A stretch of 64,000 nucleotides of DNA from Nothophaeocryptopus gaeumannii. Its lineage: Eukaryota > Ascomycota > Dothideomycetes > Mycosphaerellales > Mycosphaerellaceae. Shown here in pieces: positions 47,491 through 57,642 of the stretch. The first letter of the stretch is position 1; each line of letters begins with the position of its first letter. The DNA lies in assembly GCA_031771865.1 (NCBI GenBank), contig JASISA010000042.1, positions 427,501 to 491,500 of the forward strand, written 5' to 3'. A program made the translations under genes and the position numbers. A model generated the notes under the pieces. The model saw only the letters and a list, made by a program, of their open reading frames with translations. It had not been told where the DNA came from and did no database searches.

Positions 47491-48528
47491 CTACTCAACC
47501 TCCTGATCCTCCCAGAACACCAAACATCTAACTTCGATACTCCTCCTCGCCGGCCCCTGATCCTCAGCAGTAGCCATCGCCGAATGCGGACTACACCTCG
47601 CCCTCCCATCCTTCTTCGAATCAAAACACTTGATCAAGATCGCCTCCTCCGGATCCATTCCACTCTTAAAATACCATCTATGCCCCGGATTCGCAGAGAC
47701 ACTCCACGCATCGAAGGTCTTCCCTGAACTCACGGCTGCGAGACCACCAGCGGCGTTGGGTGTACCGGGTTCGGGGAGTTGGGCTGTGTGGTTCCAGAGA
47801 TCTTTGTCCGGGTTGAGAGTGCGCCAATCGCAGACGGCGATAGGTTCCCTCTTGACCTGCTTAATAGGATGCCAGATGTTGATTATGCCCCAGCGAGTCT
47901 TCCCCAACCTTTCACTCTCCTCAGCAGGTAAATTATCTTTGAGAATAGAGACCGCGCCGGTGTAGGATTGGTCGACGTGGCAGAATCGAGCGGTAGCTGT
48001 TCCCAAGGAAGTCGTTGGGGCGGAATCAGGTCTATCTTTGACAAGGTCCACCACGTCGTCCCAGCGCAGACTGCGACTTATGTGTGAAAAAGGGTGGACT
48101 GTCGTCGCGCCGATCCTGTACTCTCATGTTCAGCTCCCATGCCCGTATGCCCTCTCCTTCCCACCCGCCTTCCCTTCTGTCCTTAGGCTTCATACGTACC
48201 GCTTCTTCAACGTCTCGCTCACAGCCGCATAGACCGTCTCCTTCACGACCTCCGCATCGTTATACCCATCCTCACCAATATCCGGAAAGTTTGCATCAAC
48301 GAATTGGAAACCGGCAGTATCCAAATTAAGATCTTTGGTTTCATCTTCATTGAGACTTCTGACGTCTGTGACTTGTACATCGCGTTGATCGTGAGGACGA
48401 CGAAAATTGCCCGCTGTGCCGGGATAGAAGAACTGCTGGCCGCCGGAGGAGGGGGTTAAGTAGTAATTCATCGTGGTGGAGATTGTTTTTGGCTTTGCCA
48501 TGGTCTGGGTTGCGATGGTGGTAGACAT
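47491..48528 (-). CDS. AsaB/CmcJ-type oxygenase or desaturase family protein
   Basis: Exon 1 is 48528-48200 and exon 2 is 48115-47491. The 84 nt intron (GTACGT donor, ACAG acceptor) joins SETLKKR to IGATTVHPFSH, giving 317 residues. Family hallmarks are the N-terminal TTMNYYLTP, LNLDTAGFQFVDAN and VHPFSHISR. FCHVDQSYTGAV has the conserved His-Val-Asp, an iron-type HxD. IINIWHPIKQVKREPIAVCDWRTL and PGHRWYFKSGMDPEEAILIKCFDSKKDGRARCSPHSA complete the set. This is the fungal family that includes AsaB (aspergillic acid locus), CmcJ-like methoxylation proteins and GA4-desaturase-like proteins, thought to be 2OG/Fe(II)-type enzymes. The substrate cannot be inferred. There is no signal peptide and all motifs are intact. 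Confidence 0.85.
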
Positions 48529-49050
48529 CTTGCTTCTTGGGTCTCGTCGTTATGGTATGGAAACAGTGTGATGACGAGGATGAAAGAAACGATAGACGAG
48601 CTGTAGTGAGTATACGTTCATCTTATCGTCTCGCAGGCACGCTCTTATGGTGCTTGTATCAAACATGCCACGAAGACCCGTCCAAGGCAACGTCAACTAT
48701 TGACGAAAGCCAATAGGTCAGCTGTGGTCATGTCAGCAGAGGGTATCTTGCGAGCTTCCTTCCGGTCAAGGTAGTTCTCAATGCAGATCTGTCAGAATAA
48801 CGTTTCGAATAGAGTGAGCTAAGGATGTAAGATCATCAGTCAAGCCTGCTAAAAAGCTGCAGCCGCCCGCGGTCCATCCGAGGAGCAGAGCTCGACTAAT
48901 ATCAAATTCCGGTGGAGCTATGTTAACACCGGTATCGCAATACCCTAATCTTTTCAATGCTTCGGTTCCTTCCGATTGCGCTCGCATGTGATGTTCAACT
49001 CAATATTCAATTCTTCGGTTCCATACGAATGCGCCCACACGCGCGACATC
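48529..49050. other. Intergenic, no gene seen
   Basis: This contains the promoter of the AsaB-like gene (left) and the 3' flank of the next gene. No motif is recognised. Confidence 0.3.
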
Positions 49051-50481
49051 CTACATAAACTCCACATGCACCAAAGGTGTCGTATACCCTAACCCACCCT
49101 TCTCCGGATCATCATTCTTAGTATAAGTCAGGTACATCTCGTTCTTATTCGAATTCGTGCAAAGAGCAGGGTGAGCCTGCACAGAATATGCGCCGAGAAG
49201 ATGGTTCCCCGGAGGACCTAGCATAAGTCTCGTTAGCCCTATTCGATCATCCTTCAACACGTGAAAGAGGTGATCCGAGAAGTAGCTTACCTGTGTAGAA
49301 CTGTTGCGCCTGCGTCCAAGGCCCTTGCGGCTCCGGAGCTGTGGCGATGTACATCTCCGCGCCGGGGAAGATATCGCCTCCGATCCAGACGAATGAGCGC
49401 CAGTGGGTGTTGTAGTAGTAGGTGCCTTGTCCACCTTGCGTTCCATTGGGGATCTCTATCCCGCTCTGGCCCATCTTCGGAGTCTGCTTCGTCCACTGAC
49501 CATCGACCCAGTACTCGGACGCACTCCGATCCTCGACCCGTTTAGCATCGACTCTGGCGAGACAAGTTTTGTGATCGACTTGGCCGTACAGATAAGCTAC
49601 ACCGTTGTGGATGACATTCCCGTATGTACCGAAAGCGATTTCTCCCGGTTTCCAGAACTCCTCATCTACGACGCTGGCTTTGGGCAGATCGTGTCGGGAG
49701 CCGGTGAATTTGTGAGGTGGGTGGTAGTGTATTCTGTAGAGCATCGTGGCGGGGTTTTCAGTGTGGACCGTCATATCATTGCCGATATGAGATTGCTTGA
49801 TCCATGTGTAAGCTTTGATCTTGCCGTCTTGAGACTCTTCGGTTACAAGAGGAGGCGAGTCGGGCCAGATGGCAATTCTTGTGCCATCCTTCCTCTGTCC
49901 TGCCGGCGCCTCGCAGAGATGAGGAAGTTGATGGAAGAAGGATTGATGATCGGGGTTCTTGCCGTATTGTTTCAAGACGTTAGATTGGAAAGGGTCTCCT
50001 TGAGCCTGTTGGATGTCAGGACCTCCATGACTAGCAAAATCAGTCCAGCTCGCGGTGCTGGAGATGATGGGAAACATTTGAACCTGCCCATTCTTGCAGA
50101 GTTGTGTGTCTCGGTACGTCCAGAGCACACGATCACCAAATCGAGTGGATCCACCGGAGTCACGGTTGAATCCAGGATCGCCAACTAAACCAAGAACCTG
50201 CGGCTGACCTTTCACTATAGGGATCACAGGACCTATTGGAAGGGCGTGGATTGGCTGTTGTTGCTGGTTCTGCGCCGAGGCTCTTCTGCCTTCTTCCTGT
50301 GCGGATGCCCTTCGGGCATCGACCTCAGCAGTCGACTCTGGGTGCTGGTGCATAGGCTTGTCTTGTGCTTCGGTGGCATCCTGGGGTCCAACATTCCTGA
50401 AGGCTGATGTGTGTTAGGTAGCGTCTCATGTCAATGTCTGGAGTACCTACCCTCTTTGACCTTATTCTTCAATTTGTCCAT
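49051..50481 (-). CDS. DUF4185-like beta-propeller protein (glycosidase fold)
   Basis: Three exons: 50481-50451, 50403-49291 and 49217-49051. The 47 nt intron 1 (GTAGGT, CTAAC, ATCAG) and the 73 nt intron 2 (GTAAGC, CTAG) keep frame for 436 residues. The N-terminus is charged and Gln/Ala-rich (KLKNKVKEAFRNVG, RRASAQEEGRRASAQNQ), with no signal peptide. From about residue 75, VLGLVGDPGFNRDSGGSTRFGDRVLWTYRDTQL opens the propeller. WPDSPPLVTEES, GEIAFGTYGNVIHNGVAYLYG, GGQGTYYYNTHWRSFVWIGG, AEMYIATAPEPQGPWTQ and NEMYLTYTKNDDPEKG follow. The RD-G-STRFGDR…WTYRDT pattern and repeated blades fit DUF4185, related to five-bladed glycosidase folds. No enzymatic activity is established for the family, so the function remains open. 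Splicing is well supported by protein continuity. Confidence 0.72.
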
Positions 50482-50970
50482 GTTGTCTTTTCAGGAGTAA
50501 CGGGCCACGACTTCTCGATGGCGCAATTGTGGTACCGAGACTGAGAGGAACAATAAGCTTGTCCAGAGTGCAGACGACTTGAGAGTTACTGTCTTCAGTC
50601 CAAGTCGACACAACGCTAGATCGACACGATTGATAAAAGGAATTGTAGTCTTCTTAGAGATGCGTTGTAGTTGGTATGCTGTGGTGCAAAGCAGGTGGGT
50701 GAAGGGCTGAACCGCGGCTTCTAGACCATCTACGTCAGCGGGGCAATTACAGCAGTGAAGTGCCTCGTGGCAAAACTTACCACCACTGTGTACTTCACCT
50801 GTGTGGGGTGATTTTTCTCTCTCGTTCGTCTGCTCGTTTGCAATTGGATCCAAACAGGGTTGCGGCTGTGAAGCTTGGTATGTGACTATAAGACGCTTTT
50901 TGATAAATCTATATTTCTATGCCGTGAAGCATCTTCAGCTACGAGGAGCTGGTATATCTTCCAATTCCGG
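50482..50970. other. Intergenic, no gene seen
   Basis: This is the promoter side of the DUF4185-like gene. A short minus frame (50853-50491) has no recognisable motif. Confidence 0.3.
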
Positions 50971-51037
50971 TCAACGCCTCGCTAAAACGCAGGTACAGAT
51001 GAAGATTGCCTGAAGCCGCCCATGGCTAGGATGGACC

Positions 51038-51891
51038 TCAATGAAACTCTTCGAGACGCCAAGAAGTCGCGCCATCCTCCACCACCAGCTCGTGGGTGTC
51101 GATGCTGATGTCCTCGTACCTGCGCGACGGTTGGTCAACGACTGAGATTCGAGGCGGAGACTGCTCGACTTACATAGTTCTTGCAGCAGCTCTCGCCTGT
51201 TCGTGCCAGGGGCCACCGCCGCCCGCCGCAGCGTCCTCGCGATTCCGCCAGAGGCCTGCAATGCTATCAGCACGTGTTCTTGAAAGGACCATCCGCTATA
51301 CTTGCAAGTTGCGAGATTCCGGCGCTGGTCATCACAGGATCCGAACCAGTACTTCAGCAGAAATCCACTGGCACAAGCCTCCTCATGAGACTTCTGGTCG
51401 AGCAGCCCGAGATGGTCCCGGTCAATGCCTGCTTGAAGTTTCGACCGGAAGATGACAGTGCAGAAGCTGAGTTCTTGCCATTGGAAGCCCGTCTTCTCGC
51501 AAAGCGCTCTGAGCAAGGCGAAAACTTCCTCCCAATTGAAAGACTCAAGGTATGGAGCAGTGGCGTAGTCTTCTCGGGTCGGCTTAAGAGCTGTGAGTGC
51601 AAAGGCGGATAGCCGGTATGGCGTGCTCAAATCGCGAAGATTGAGTTGGTTGACGAAGTCATCGTAGGGAGAGCTGATGAGATGTGTCGCGTTCAAGTCC
51701 AGCGAGGCCAGTAAAGACGCGGTACCGGAGCTGGTTGCAATCTGGCCGCTGCGGGTGTCCTGGTCATCCTTGCCGGTTGAGGAGGCGGGCTTCGTGAGGA
51801 TACTGTTGTCCACCTCCACGAGAGGGTGTCTTGCGGTCACGGATGGCTCCTTCGCTGGCGGGGGTTGGATTCGCGATACGACTGATGCCAT
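51038..51891 (-). CDS. UPF0643 family protein with a GC-AG intron
   Basis: Three exons: 51891-51306, 51255-51174 and 51119-51038. Intron 2 (54 nt) has a GTAAGT donor and splits an ATG codon. Intron 1 (50 nt) is a GC-AG intron: its donor reads T|GCAAGT, and splicing rebuilds a Cys codon, giving RNLATC-LWRNREDA. Reading through instead gives an unrelated tail with 57 more residues. The spliced product is 249 residues. Conserved blocks are SPYDDFVNQLNLRDL, ALTALKPTREDYATAPYLESFNWEEVF, FCTVIFRSKLQAGIDRDHL, KSHEEACASGFLLKYWFG and THELVVEDGATSWRLEEF, which I recognise as the fungal UPF0643 family. Function is unknown. The N-terminal 60 residues are low-complexity. Confidence 0.82.
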
Positions 51892-52480
51892 TATTGCAAG
51901 GTCTCCCGGTGCAAGCGGCTGCGGCTCTGGTCTAGTGGAAGCGTCGTAGGCGTTGTTGATCGCTTGGCTTGTGGTCGTGGTTAGTAGGCTGGCGGTGTCT
52001 GCATCGCAGTAGTTAATGGACAGAAGTTATTTATTAGGTATTTTGATTGCAGTGTGCGTTTGAGGACAGTGCAAGTGCGAAGTGCTCATAATCCGAAGAG
52101 CACGCAATCTTACGCCATTGTAGCAGAATGTTGAGGGAATGCCAGCGCCTAGGAGCCACGATGCCGTTTCAAATCGCACGTCAATAATAGGAGGACGCTC
52201 AACATACGCGTCTAGGCCGGCGCTGCTTAGAGATCCGAAGGCATCCCAAGGACCCGGTTGCTTATCAACTACCTGCAGCACCCTACAGGGGATATGCTGT
52301 CGCCAAGGGCGGGAGGCTCGGATGGATAGGGACCCCATTATCAAGGAATTAGAGTATCATGTAAATGATTGTGCTCCTCGTGTGCGTTTCGGGAGATGCG
52401 ACTGGCAATGTCTGCGATGGTATGTGGTTGAGAAAGGTCAAGGTCATCGCATGGGGCAGTTGGTCAAGTATCGAAGCTAA
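51892..52480. other. Intergenic, no confident gene
   Basis: This includes the promoter of the UPF0643 gene. The plus frame 52139-52480 (113 codons) has no motif I recognise. Confidence 0.3.
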
Positions 52481-52880
52481 ATATACCAAGTTTCGTAATT
52501 CGGTTAAGACTCCGATAGATTTAGAAGTCGCTGTAACGACCCCTAGAAAGTAGCTTTCTACGCGCGCAAAACGATAGAACTCGACGACTACCTATCGTAG
52601 AAAGATGAAAAGAGAATATCTATACTTGCTAAAGGTATTTCTACATTTACTTAGCTATAAGTTCATATTGAGTTAAAATTATAGCAAAGATAGGGATATG
52701 TCTTTCGATCTTTCTAAACCTCCTTCTTCTTCGAAACGCTTACTTTAAATCTTATTAGTTACAATATTACCTATACTTACGCTATATCCATTATTATATA
52801 GTTATCTTATAGCATCAACACTTCTCTTTCTTTCCGTATATATATCGAAAAATATTACGCGCTATATATGCTATTATTAC
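52481..52880. other. AT-rich, RIP-like block
   Basis: Very TA-rich with runs such as ATATATATCG and TTATTATATAG, no open frames and an abrupt edge on both sides. It is probably the end of a RIP-degraded repeat. Confidence 0.45.
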
Positions 52881-53198
52881 TATAAGCGTAAAGTAAGAAA
52901 GAAGTCGAGAGGTAGAACTATCGACTTTCGTCTCGGAAGTCGAAACCGAGTTGCGAAACTCATAGACCTTAATTCTACTCTAGATCTAGCTCCCCTCCCG
53001 AAAGTGAGCTTCGACGCGTCCTCTTTGACCGACAACAACGCAACACCCAACTCACCCACGCATCCACCAATCTCCACGCGGATTCCAACACGCAAGCGTG
53101 GTGGGGATATTGATGATACTGTCTCAAGACGCTTCACCATGCAGAGCTCCCAAACGACAGCGTCGGCGAGGGCAACCAGTCTACAAGATCTTCATTAG
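52881..53198 (+). pseudogene. Truncated C-terminal gene fragment
   Basis: An open plus frame leaves the AT-rich block at about 52881 without a start codon. It ends at TAG 53196-53198 and overlaps the stop of the monooxygenase by three bases. It reads KLIDLNSTLDLAPLPKVSFD and then a polar tail with PNSPTHPPIST, KRGGDIDDTVSRRF and TASARATSLQDLH. The tail looks like a genuine protein C-terminus, and its sudden loss at the AT-rich edge suggests that the rest was replaced. Not recognised. Confidence 0.35.
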
Positions 53199-54966
53199 CC
53201 CATCCGGACCGTCTCAAAGTCCCTCCAATCTTTGAGGGCCTCCTGGCACTTGCTATGCCACATAGGAATGCCTCCCATATACAGCAGCATCTCTTTCCTC
53301 TTGCCGGGCACATTCCCGCCATTCCACCACGAGTCTGTATGAACCGCAAGCGTCATGTCCGCTATCTCCAGAGTATGTTTCCTCCATGCTTCTTCTGCTG
53401 ACTTCTTAGTCTCCACCGTGACCAAATTCTCTCCGCGTTGCTTTACGAGTACGTCTAGGATCCACTCGCACTGCAGCTCGATGAACGGCGGGCCGTTTGT
53501 GAGGGACGTTGGAGCTTGAGGGCCGTATATCTACGGAAATGTCAGCATTGCTTCCACGTCGGCACCTGCACCGGGCGGACCATGAAGAAATTCGGAAAGC
53601 CATTGACTGTCATCCCGAGATCGGTGATGACGCCGTCTTTCCACTTCTCGTCAAGGTCTATGCCATCTCGGCCCTTGATGCCCATTGTTCGCAGGCCTCC
53701 CGTTACAGCGTCATATCCAGTACAGATGGCCACCACGTCAAACTCGCGGATCTGGCCATCTTCAGTCATGATACCAGTCTCGGTCAGCTCAACAATGGGA
53801 GAATTCGTGATCTCGACATTGTCCTGATCAGCCATCTCGTAGTAGTCCTGCTCGAGACTTGGCCTCTTTGTGCTGATGTAGTACGGAGGATCTTCCGGTG
53901 CGAGGAGCTCCCTTTTGTGGGGATTTTTGATACGCTGCCGGGTCTTGTCGCGCCAGAACTGGTACGCTTTCAAGTTGGCCTCCTTGTTGATTGTTGTGTC
54001 GGTATAGGAGCCAACACCCCTGTGCATTTGGTCAGATTTCGACGAATACTCCACAAATTGGCCGATTCACGCACCAATTGAAGCCACCTCGGTTCCAATA
54101 CTCCTCCCACACTTTATTTCGCTCTTCAGGGCTGTCATCAAGGACCTTTCTCCCGGTGCTGGTGACGGGCATGCCGGTTGGAGTTGTCCTGCAGGCCTTG
54201 AAGACGTGCTGGAAATGAGGCTTATTGGCATAGATTTCCTCTGGAGTAATCGACCTCTGTCGCATCGGTACCGCGTAATTCGGGGTGCGAATGAACTGTG
54301 TCACTTGCGAAGATAGCTTTGCCGCTTCCTGGACGACCTGGATGCCAGTCGAGCCAGCACCAATGACAGCAATCCGCTTGCCTTCCAGGGGTACGCCTTC
54401 TTCTGGCCATGCAGCAGAATGATGAATCGATCCTTTGTACTTCTCTTTTCCCTTGAAGTCTGGAATGTGCGGCTTGAACGACGTTCCGGTAGCAGCAATC
54501 AGCCATCTACATCTCCACAGCTGTCTATCCTCGGTTCTGACCAGCCAGCACTTCGCCTCCTCTTCCCATCGCGTTTCCATCACGCGGGTATTCAGGACGA
54601 CATCGTCATGGAGCGTCCAAACGTCGGCGACGTGGTCGAAGTAGCTGCGTAGTTCTTTGTATGCTGGGAAACGCTGGGTCCAATACCACGTTGACCAGAT
54701 CGCAGGATCCGAGAAGCCATAGTATGGCAGCTCGCAGTCGACTCTCGCACCAGGGTAACAAGACCAAGCCTATCGCGTCGTCAGCGGTATCCGCACATGT
54801 ACACCCAGTGTGAGAGAAGTACCCAGACTCCACCGAGCCTCCTGCCTGCTTCAAGTACTGTCGTCTCGAAACCTTTATCTCTAAGAAGCTTCAGCAGATA
54901 ACATCCTCCAAAACCACCACCAACAACGACCACGTCGCGTTCAATGATATTCGAACGAGCTGGCAT
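53195..54966 (-). CDS. Flavin-containing Baeyer-Villiger-type monooxygenase
   Basis: Four exons: 54966-54823, 54769-54075, 54019-53581 and 53530-53195. Introns are 53, 55 and 50 nt; the last has an unusual GTCCGC donor, with GTGCAG nine bases later as an in-frame alternative. The product is 537 residues. The FAD Rossmann GGGFGG is at residues 16-21. GGVWAWSCYPGARVDCELPYY follows. The BVMO fingerprint is present as YKGSIHHSAAWP (usual FxGxxxHxxxWP, Phe replaced by Tyr), and the NADPH Rossmann is IAVIGAGSTGIQ. CTGYDAVTGGL, MTVNGFPNFFM and IYGPQAPTSLTNGPPFIELQ are typical of cyclohexanone- or phenylacetone-monooxygenase-like enzymes. It should insert oxygen next to a ketone carbonyl. The gene is divergent to the E2 gene at 55611. 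The true substrate is unknown. Confidence 0.88.
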
Positions 54967-55610
54967 GTCTGATGAGCGTTTCTGCAGAGGCGGCAGGCAA
55001 TCTGCAAGGTCGAAACCTTCTTAAACTTGCATCGTCAAAGATTCCGAGAGGCCGAGGTTTGACATAGGGGAGAATCATTTTCACTCCATGAGGTCACGCT
55101 CGCTGCTAACAAAGTAAACCATGATCTGGACGCGACTTTGCCCCTCTACTGTCTGTGAACGCGTTGACCATTTGCCGTACACCCCCTCGCCCCTCGTGCC
55201 CCGCAACGGAGGGGGAAATAAGACGGTCGTGTCACTTCGAGGCCGATTATCTCCAGTCTGACGTGATTGGACAATTACGCGAGTCCCCGCACCTATCACG
55301 TCACACCTACAGTTGGGTTGCCTCACAGGGTTCACCATAGCTGAGAGCTCGTAGAAATTGGTGTGATCTGAGTCAGCAGGTCACGTGTGCTTGGCGCACA
55401 CCATGTTGTGAAAACCTCTCAGGGGACGTGCAGACATTCAATGCCGCTTTCAGCCGGCTTACAAGCTCCAGCTGTGTCCTCATCCCGCGGCTCAAGCTCT
55501 CTCCATTTCTCCATGATGCACCCCATTCCGCCCGCAAGATAAATGTGACATGCATCCCTAACGCGTAGCAATGGTATACTACTGATTCGCATAGACACGT
55601 CACCGTCATA
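54967..55610. promoter_or_regulatory. Divergent promoter region, monooxygenase / E2 genes
   Basis: 644 bases lie between two divergent start codons with no convincing coding frame. No specific binding site is claimed. Confidence 0.35.
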
Positions 55611-57068
55611 ATGAGTACCTTTAGATCGCCCATCGCCCGGGCGTTGCGCCTCCAACAATCGCGTCCATCACGTCTATCCCGACCCCTCTTCTACCGCCAG
55701 TTCCACGCCTCAATACGACGCGATATAGTAAAGCCTTTCCTACTCGCAGATATCGGAGAGGGAATCACAGAATGTCAGCTTATACAATGGTTCGTGCAAC
55801 CTGGAGCACGCGTCGAGCAGTTCGACAAGTTGTGTGAAGTTCAGTCGGACAAGGCCAGTGTAGAGATCACAAGTCCGTTTGATGGGGTTATCAAGAAGCT
55901 GCATTATGACCCGGATGATATGGCTGTTACTGGAAAGCCGTTGGTCGATATTGACATCCAGGGTGAATTGAGTGAGGCGGATAAGGAGAAGCTGGGAGGG
56001 ACAGAGGGTGAGGATGGAGGGGAGGATGAGAGTGCTACAGAGGCCCCAGAACCTGAGCAAGCGGTACAAGAGCAAGAGGTGGAAGCTGAAGGCGCACCGG
56101 AGGAGGACGCACTTCCGAAGGATACACAGCAAGAGTCGCAACAACATTCACCTCGGAGGAGTAAAGGCGACAAGGGCTCATTGGCAACTCCTGCAGTACG
56201 GCATATGATTAAGGAGCACGAGCTGAAAATCGAGGACGTAGACGGAACTGGCAAAGATGGCAGAGTGCTGAAAGAAGACGTTCAGAGACATGTCTCCCAG
56301 AAGGACCAGAAGCCATCTCCAGCACCATCATCGACACCAACCGCGTCAACATCAAGAGAAGACCGCAAAGCTCCTCTCACACCCGTCCAAACACAAATGT
56401 TCAAGACAATGACCCGATCTCTCAATATTCCTCACTTCCTCTACACAACCTCGGCAGACATGTCTACCATCACAACCTTACGAAAGCGACTCAACGCATC
56501 CGCATCATCTCCAGAGAACAGAATCACCCACCTAGCTTTCATCATGAAAGCCATCAGCTTATCCTTCCTCCACCACCCTCTCTTAAACGCTTCACTCAAC
56601 GCGAAAGATTCAAAGAAACCGGAACTTACATACAAAGGCTCGCACAATTTCGGAGTCGCAATCGACACTCCCTCTGGCCTCCTCGTCCCCGTCGTGAAAA
56701 ACGTCCAACATCTCAGTATCTCCCAAATCGCCTCTCGCATGCGAGAACTCTCCCAATCAGCCCGAGAAAACAAGCTTTCTCCTGGAGATTTCTTCGGCGC
56801 GACATTCACGGTCTCGAATATTGGGTCGGTGGGAGGAGGCGTCGTATCGCCTGTGATCTCGGAGCCGCAGGTCGCGATTGTGGGTATTGGGAGGAGTAAG
56901 ATAGTGCCGGCTTTTGGGGAGAATGGGGAGTTGGCTAAGAGGGAGGAGGTGGTGTTGAGTTGGAGTGCGGATCATAGGGTTGTCGATGGGGCGGAGTGTG
57001 CGAGGTGTGCGGAGAGGGTAAGAGGGATGTTGGAGGAGCCTACGGCGATGCTTGTGGAACTGCGTTAG
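55611..57068 (+). CDS. Branched-chain 2-oxoacid dehydrogenase E2 (dihydrolipoyl transacylase)
   Basis: The intronless gene encodes 485 residues of the E2 core of the mitochondrial branched-chain keto-acid dehydrogenase, which moves acyl groups from E1 to CoA during Val/Leu/Ile breakdown. A mitochondrial leader, rich in Arg, Ser, Leu and Gln with no acids, covers about residues 1-37. The lipoyl domain has DIGEGITECQLIQWFVQPG and the lipoylated Lys81 in VQSDKASVEI. An acidic hinge (about residues 125-175) is followed by the peripheral-subunit-binding domain ATPAVRHMIKEHELKIEDVDGTGKDGRVLKEDV. The catalytic domain ends with SWSADHRVVDGAECARC, the HxxxDG active site with His455 and Asp459. ECQLIQWFVQPG distinguishes it from pyruvate and oxoglutarate E2. 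All motifs are intact. Confidence 0.95.
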   Translation: MSTFRSPIARALRLQQSRPSRLSRPLFYRQFHASIRRDIVKPFLLADIGEGITECQLIQWFVQPGARVEQFDKLCEVQSDKASVEITSPFDGVIKKLHYDPDDMAVTGKPLVDIDIQGELSEADKEKLGGTEGEDGGEDESATEAPEPEQAVQEQEVEAEGAPEEDALPKDTQQESQQHSPRRSKGDKGSLATPAVRHMIKEHELKIEDVDGTGKDGRVLKEDVQRHVSQKDQKPSPAPSSTPTASTSREDRKAPLTPVQTQMFKTMTRSLNIPHFLYTTSADMSTITTLRKRLNASASSPENRITHLAFIMKAISLSFLHHPLLNASLNAKDSKKPELTYKGSHNFGVAIDTPSGLLVPVVKNVQHLSISQIASRMRELSQSARENKLSPGDFFGATFTVSNIGSVGGGVVSPVISEPQVAIVGIGRSKIVPAFGENGELAKREEVVLSWSADHRVVDGAECARCAERVRGMLEEPTAMLVELR

Positions 57069-57642
57069 CACTTCAAGAGTTTATTCCAGTGTTGCAAGCC
57101 CAGTCTCTCATCTCGAACGGCGTGTTCTGGAGCGATTGTCAGACAGCTGGCAATGCCGACAGCATGCGAACTGTTATCGATCAGAACCAATTCACGGCAG
57201 CAATTGAAGCGTTTGAAGGCTCCATCTGTATCCGACACTGGCCGTCAACGCCATCTGGCAGAGGCTGACAGTCGCATACCATACCTACGTTTGACAAGGG
57301 CATGTGCAAAACATTCCAATGCCGAAGCCACATTCATAGAGCCGCACATTCCCAAACCACGCGAGAACTCAGAAATTCGGTCAAACACCTTCAGTTACCA
57401 CCAAATCGGCATCCGATCTCGGTCGGCGCAAGCGTGGCTTCTCACAATTCTATCTTGAACTGCATGGTCCCTGGCATGCGTACATTGTGGGGTATTGGTG
57501 AAAGCCGAAGGTAAGCGCGCTCACCTGCGGGCTTCCCAAACAAACAACAAATACATTTCGGCACCTTGCTTCAGAGGAAATTGTCATCTTGCGCAATCTG
57601 TTGTGAGAAGCTCTGTTTTGGTTGTTTGGGATCGAATTGGAA
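57069..57642. other. Intergenic, promoter of the P5C dehydrogenase gene
   Basis: Short frames only and nothing recognisable. Confidence 0.3.
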
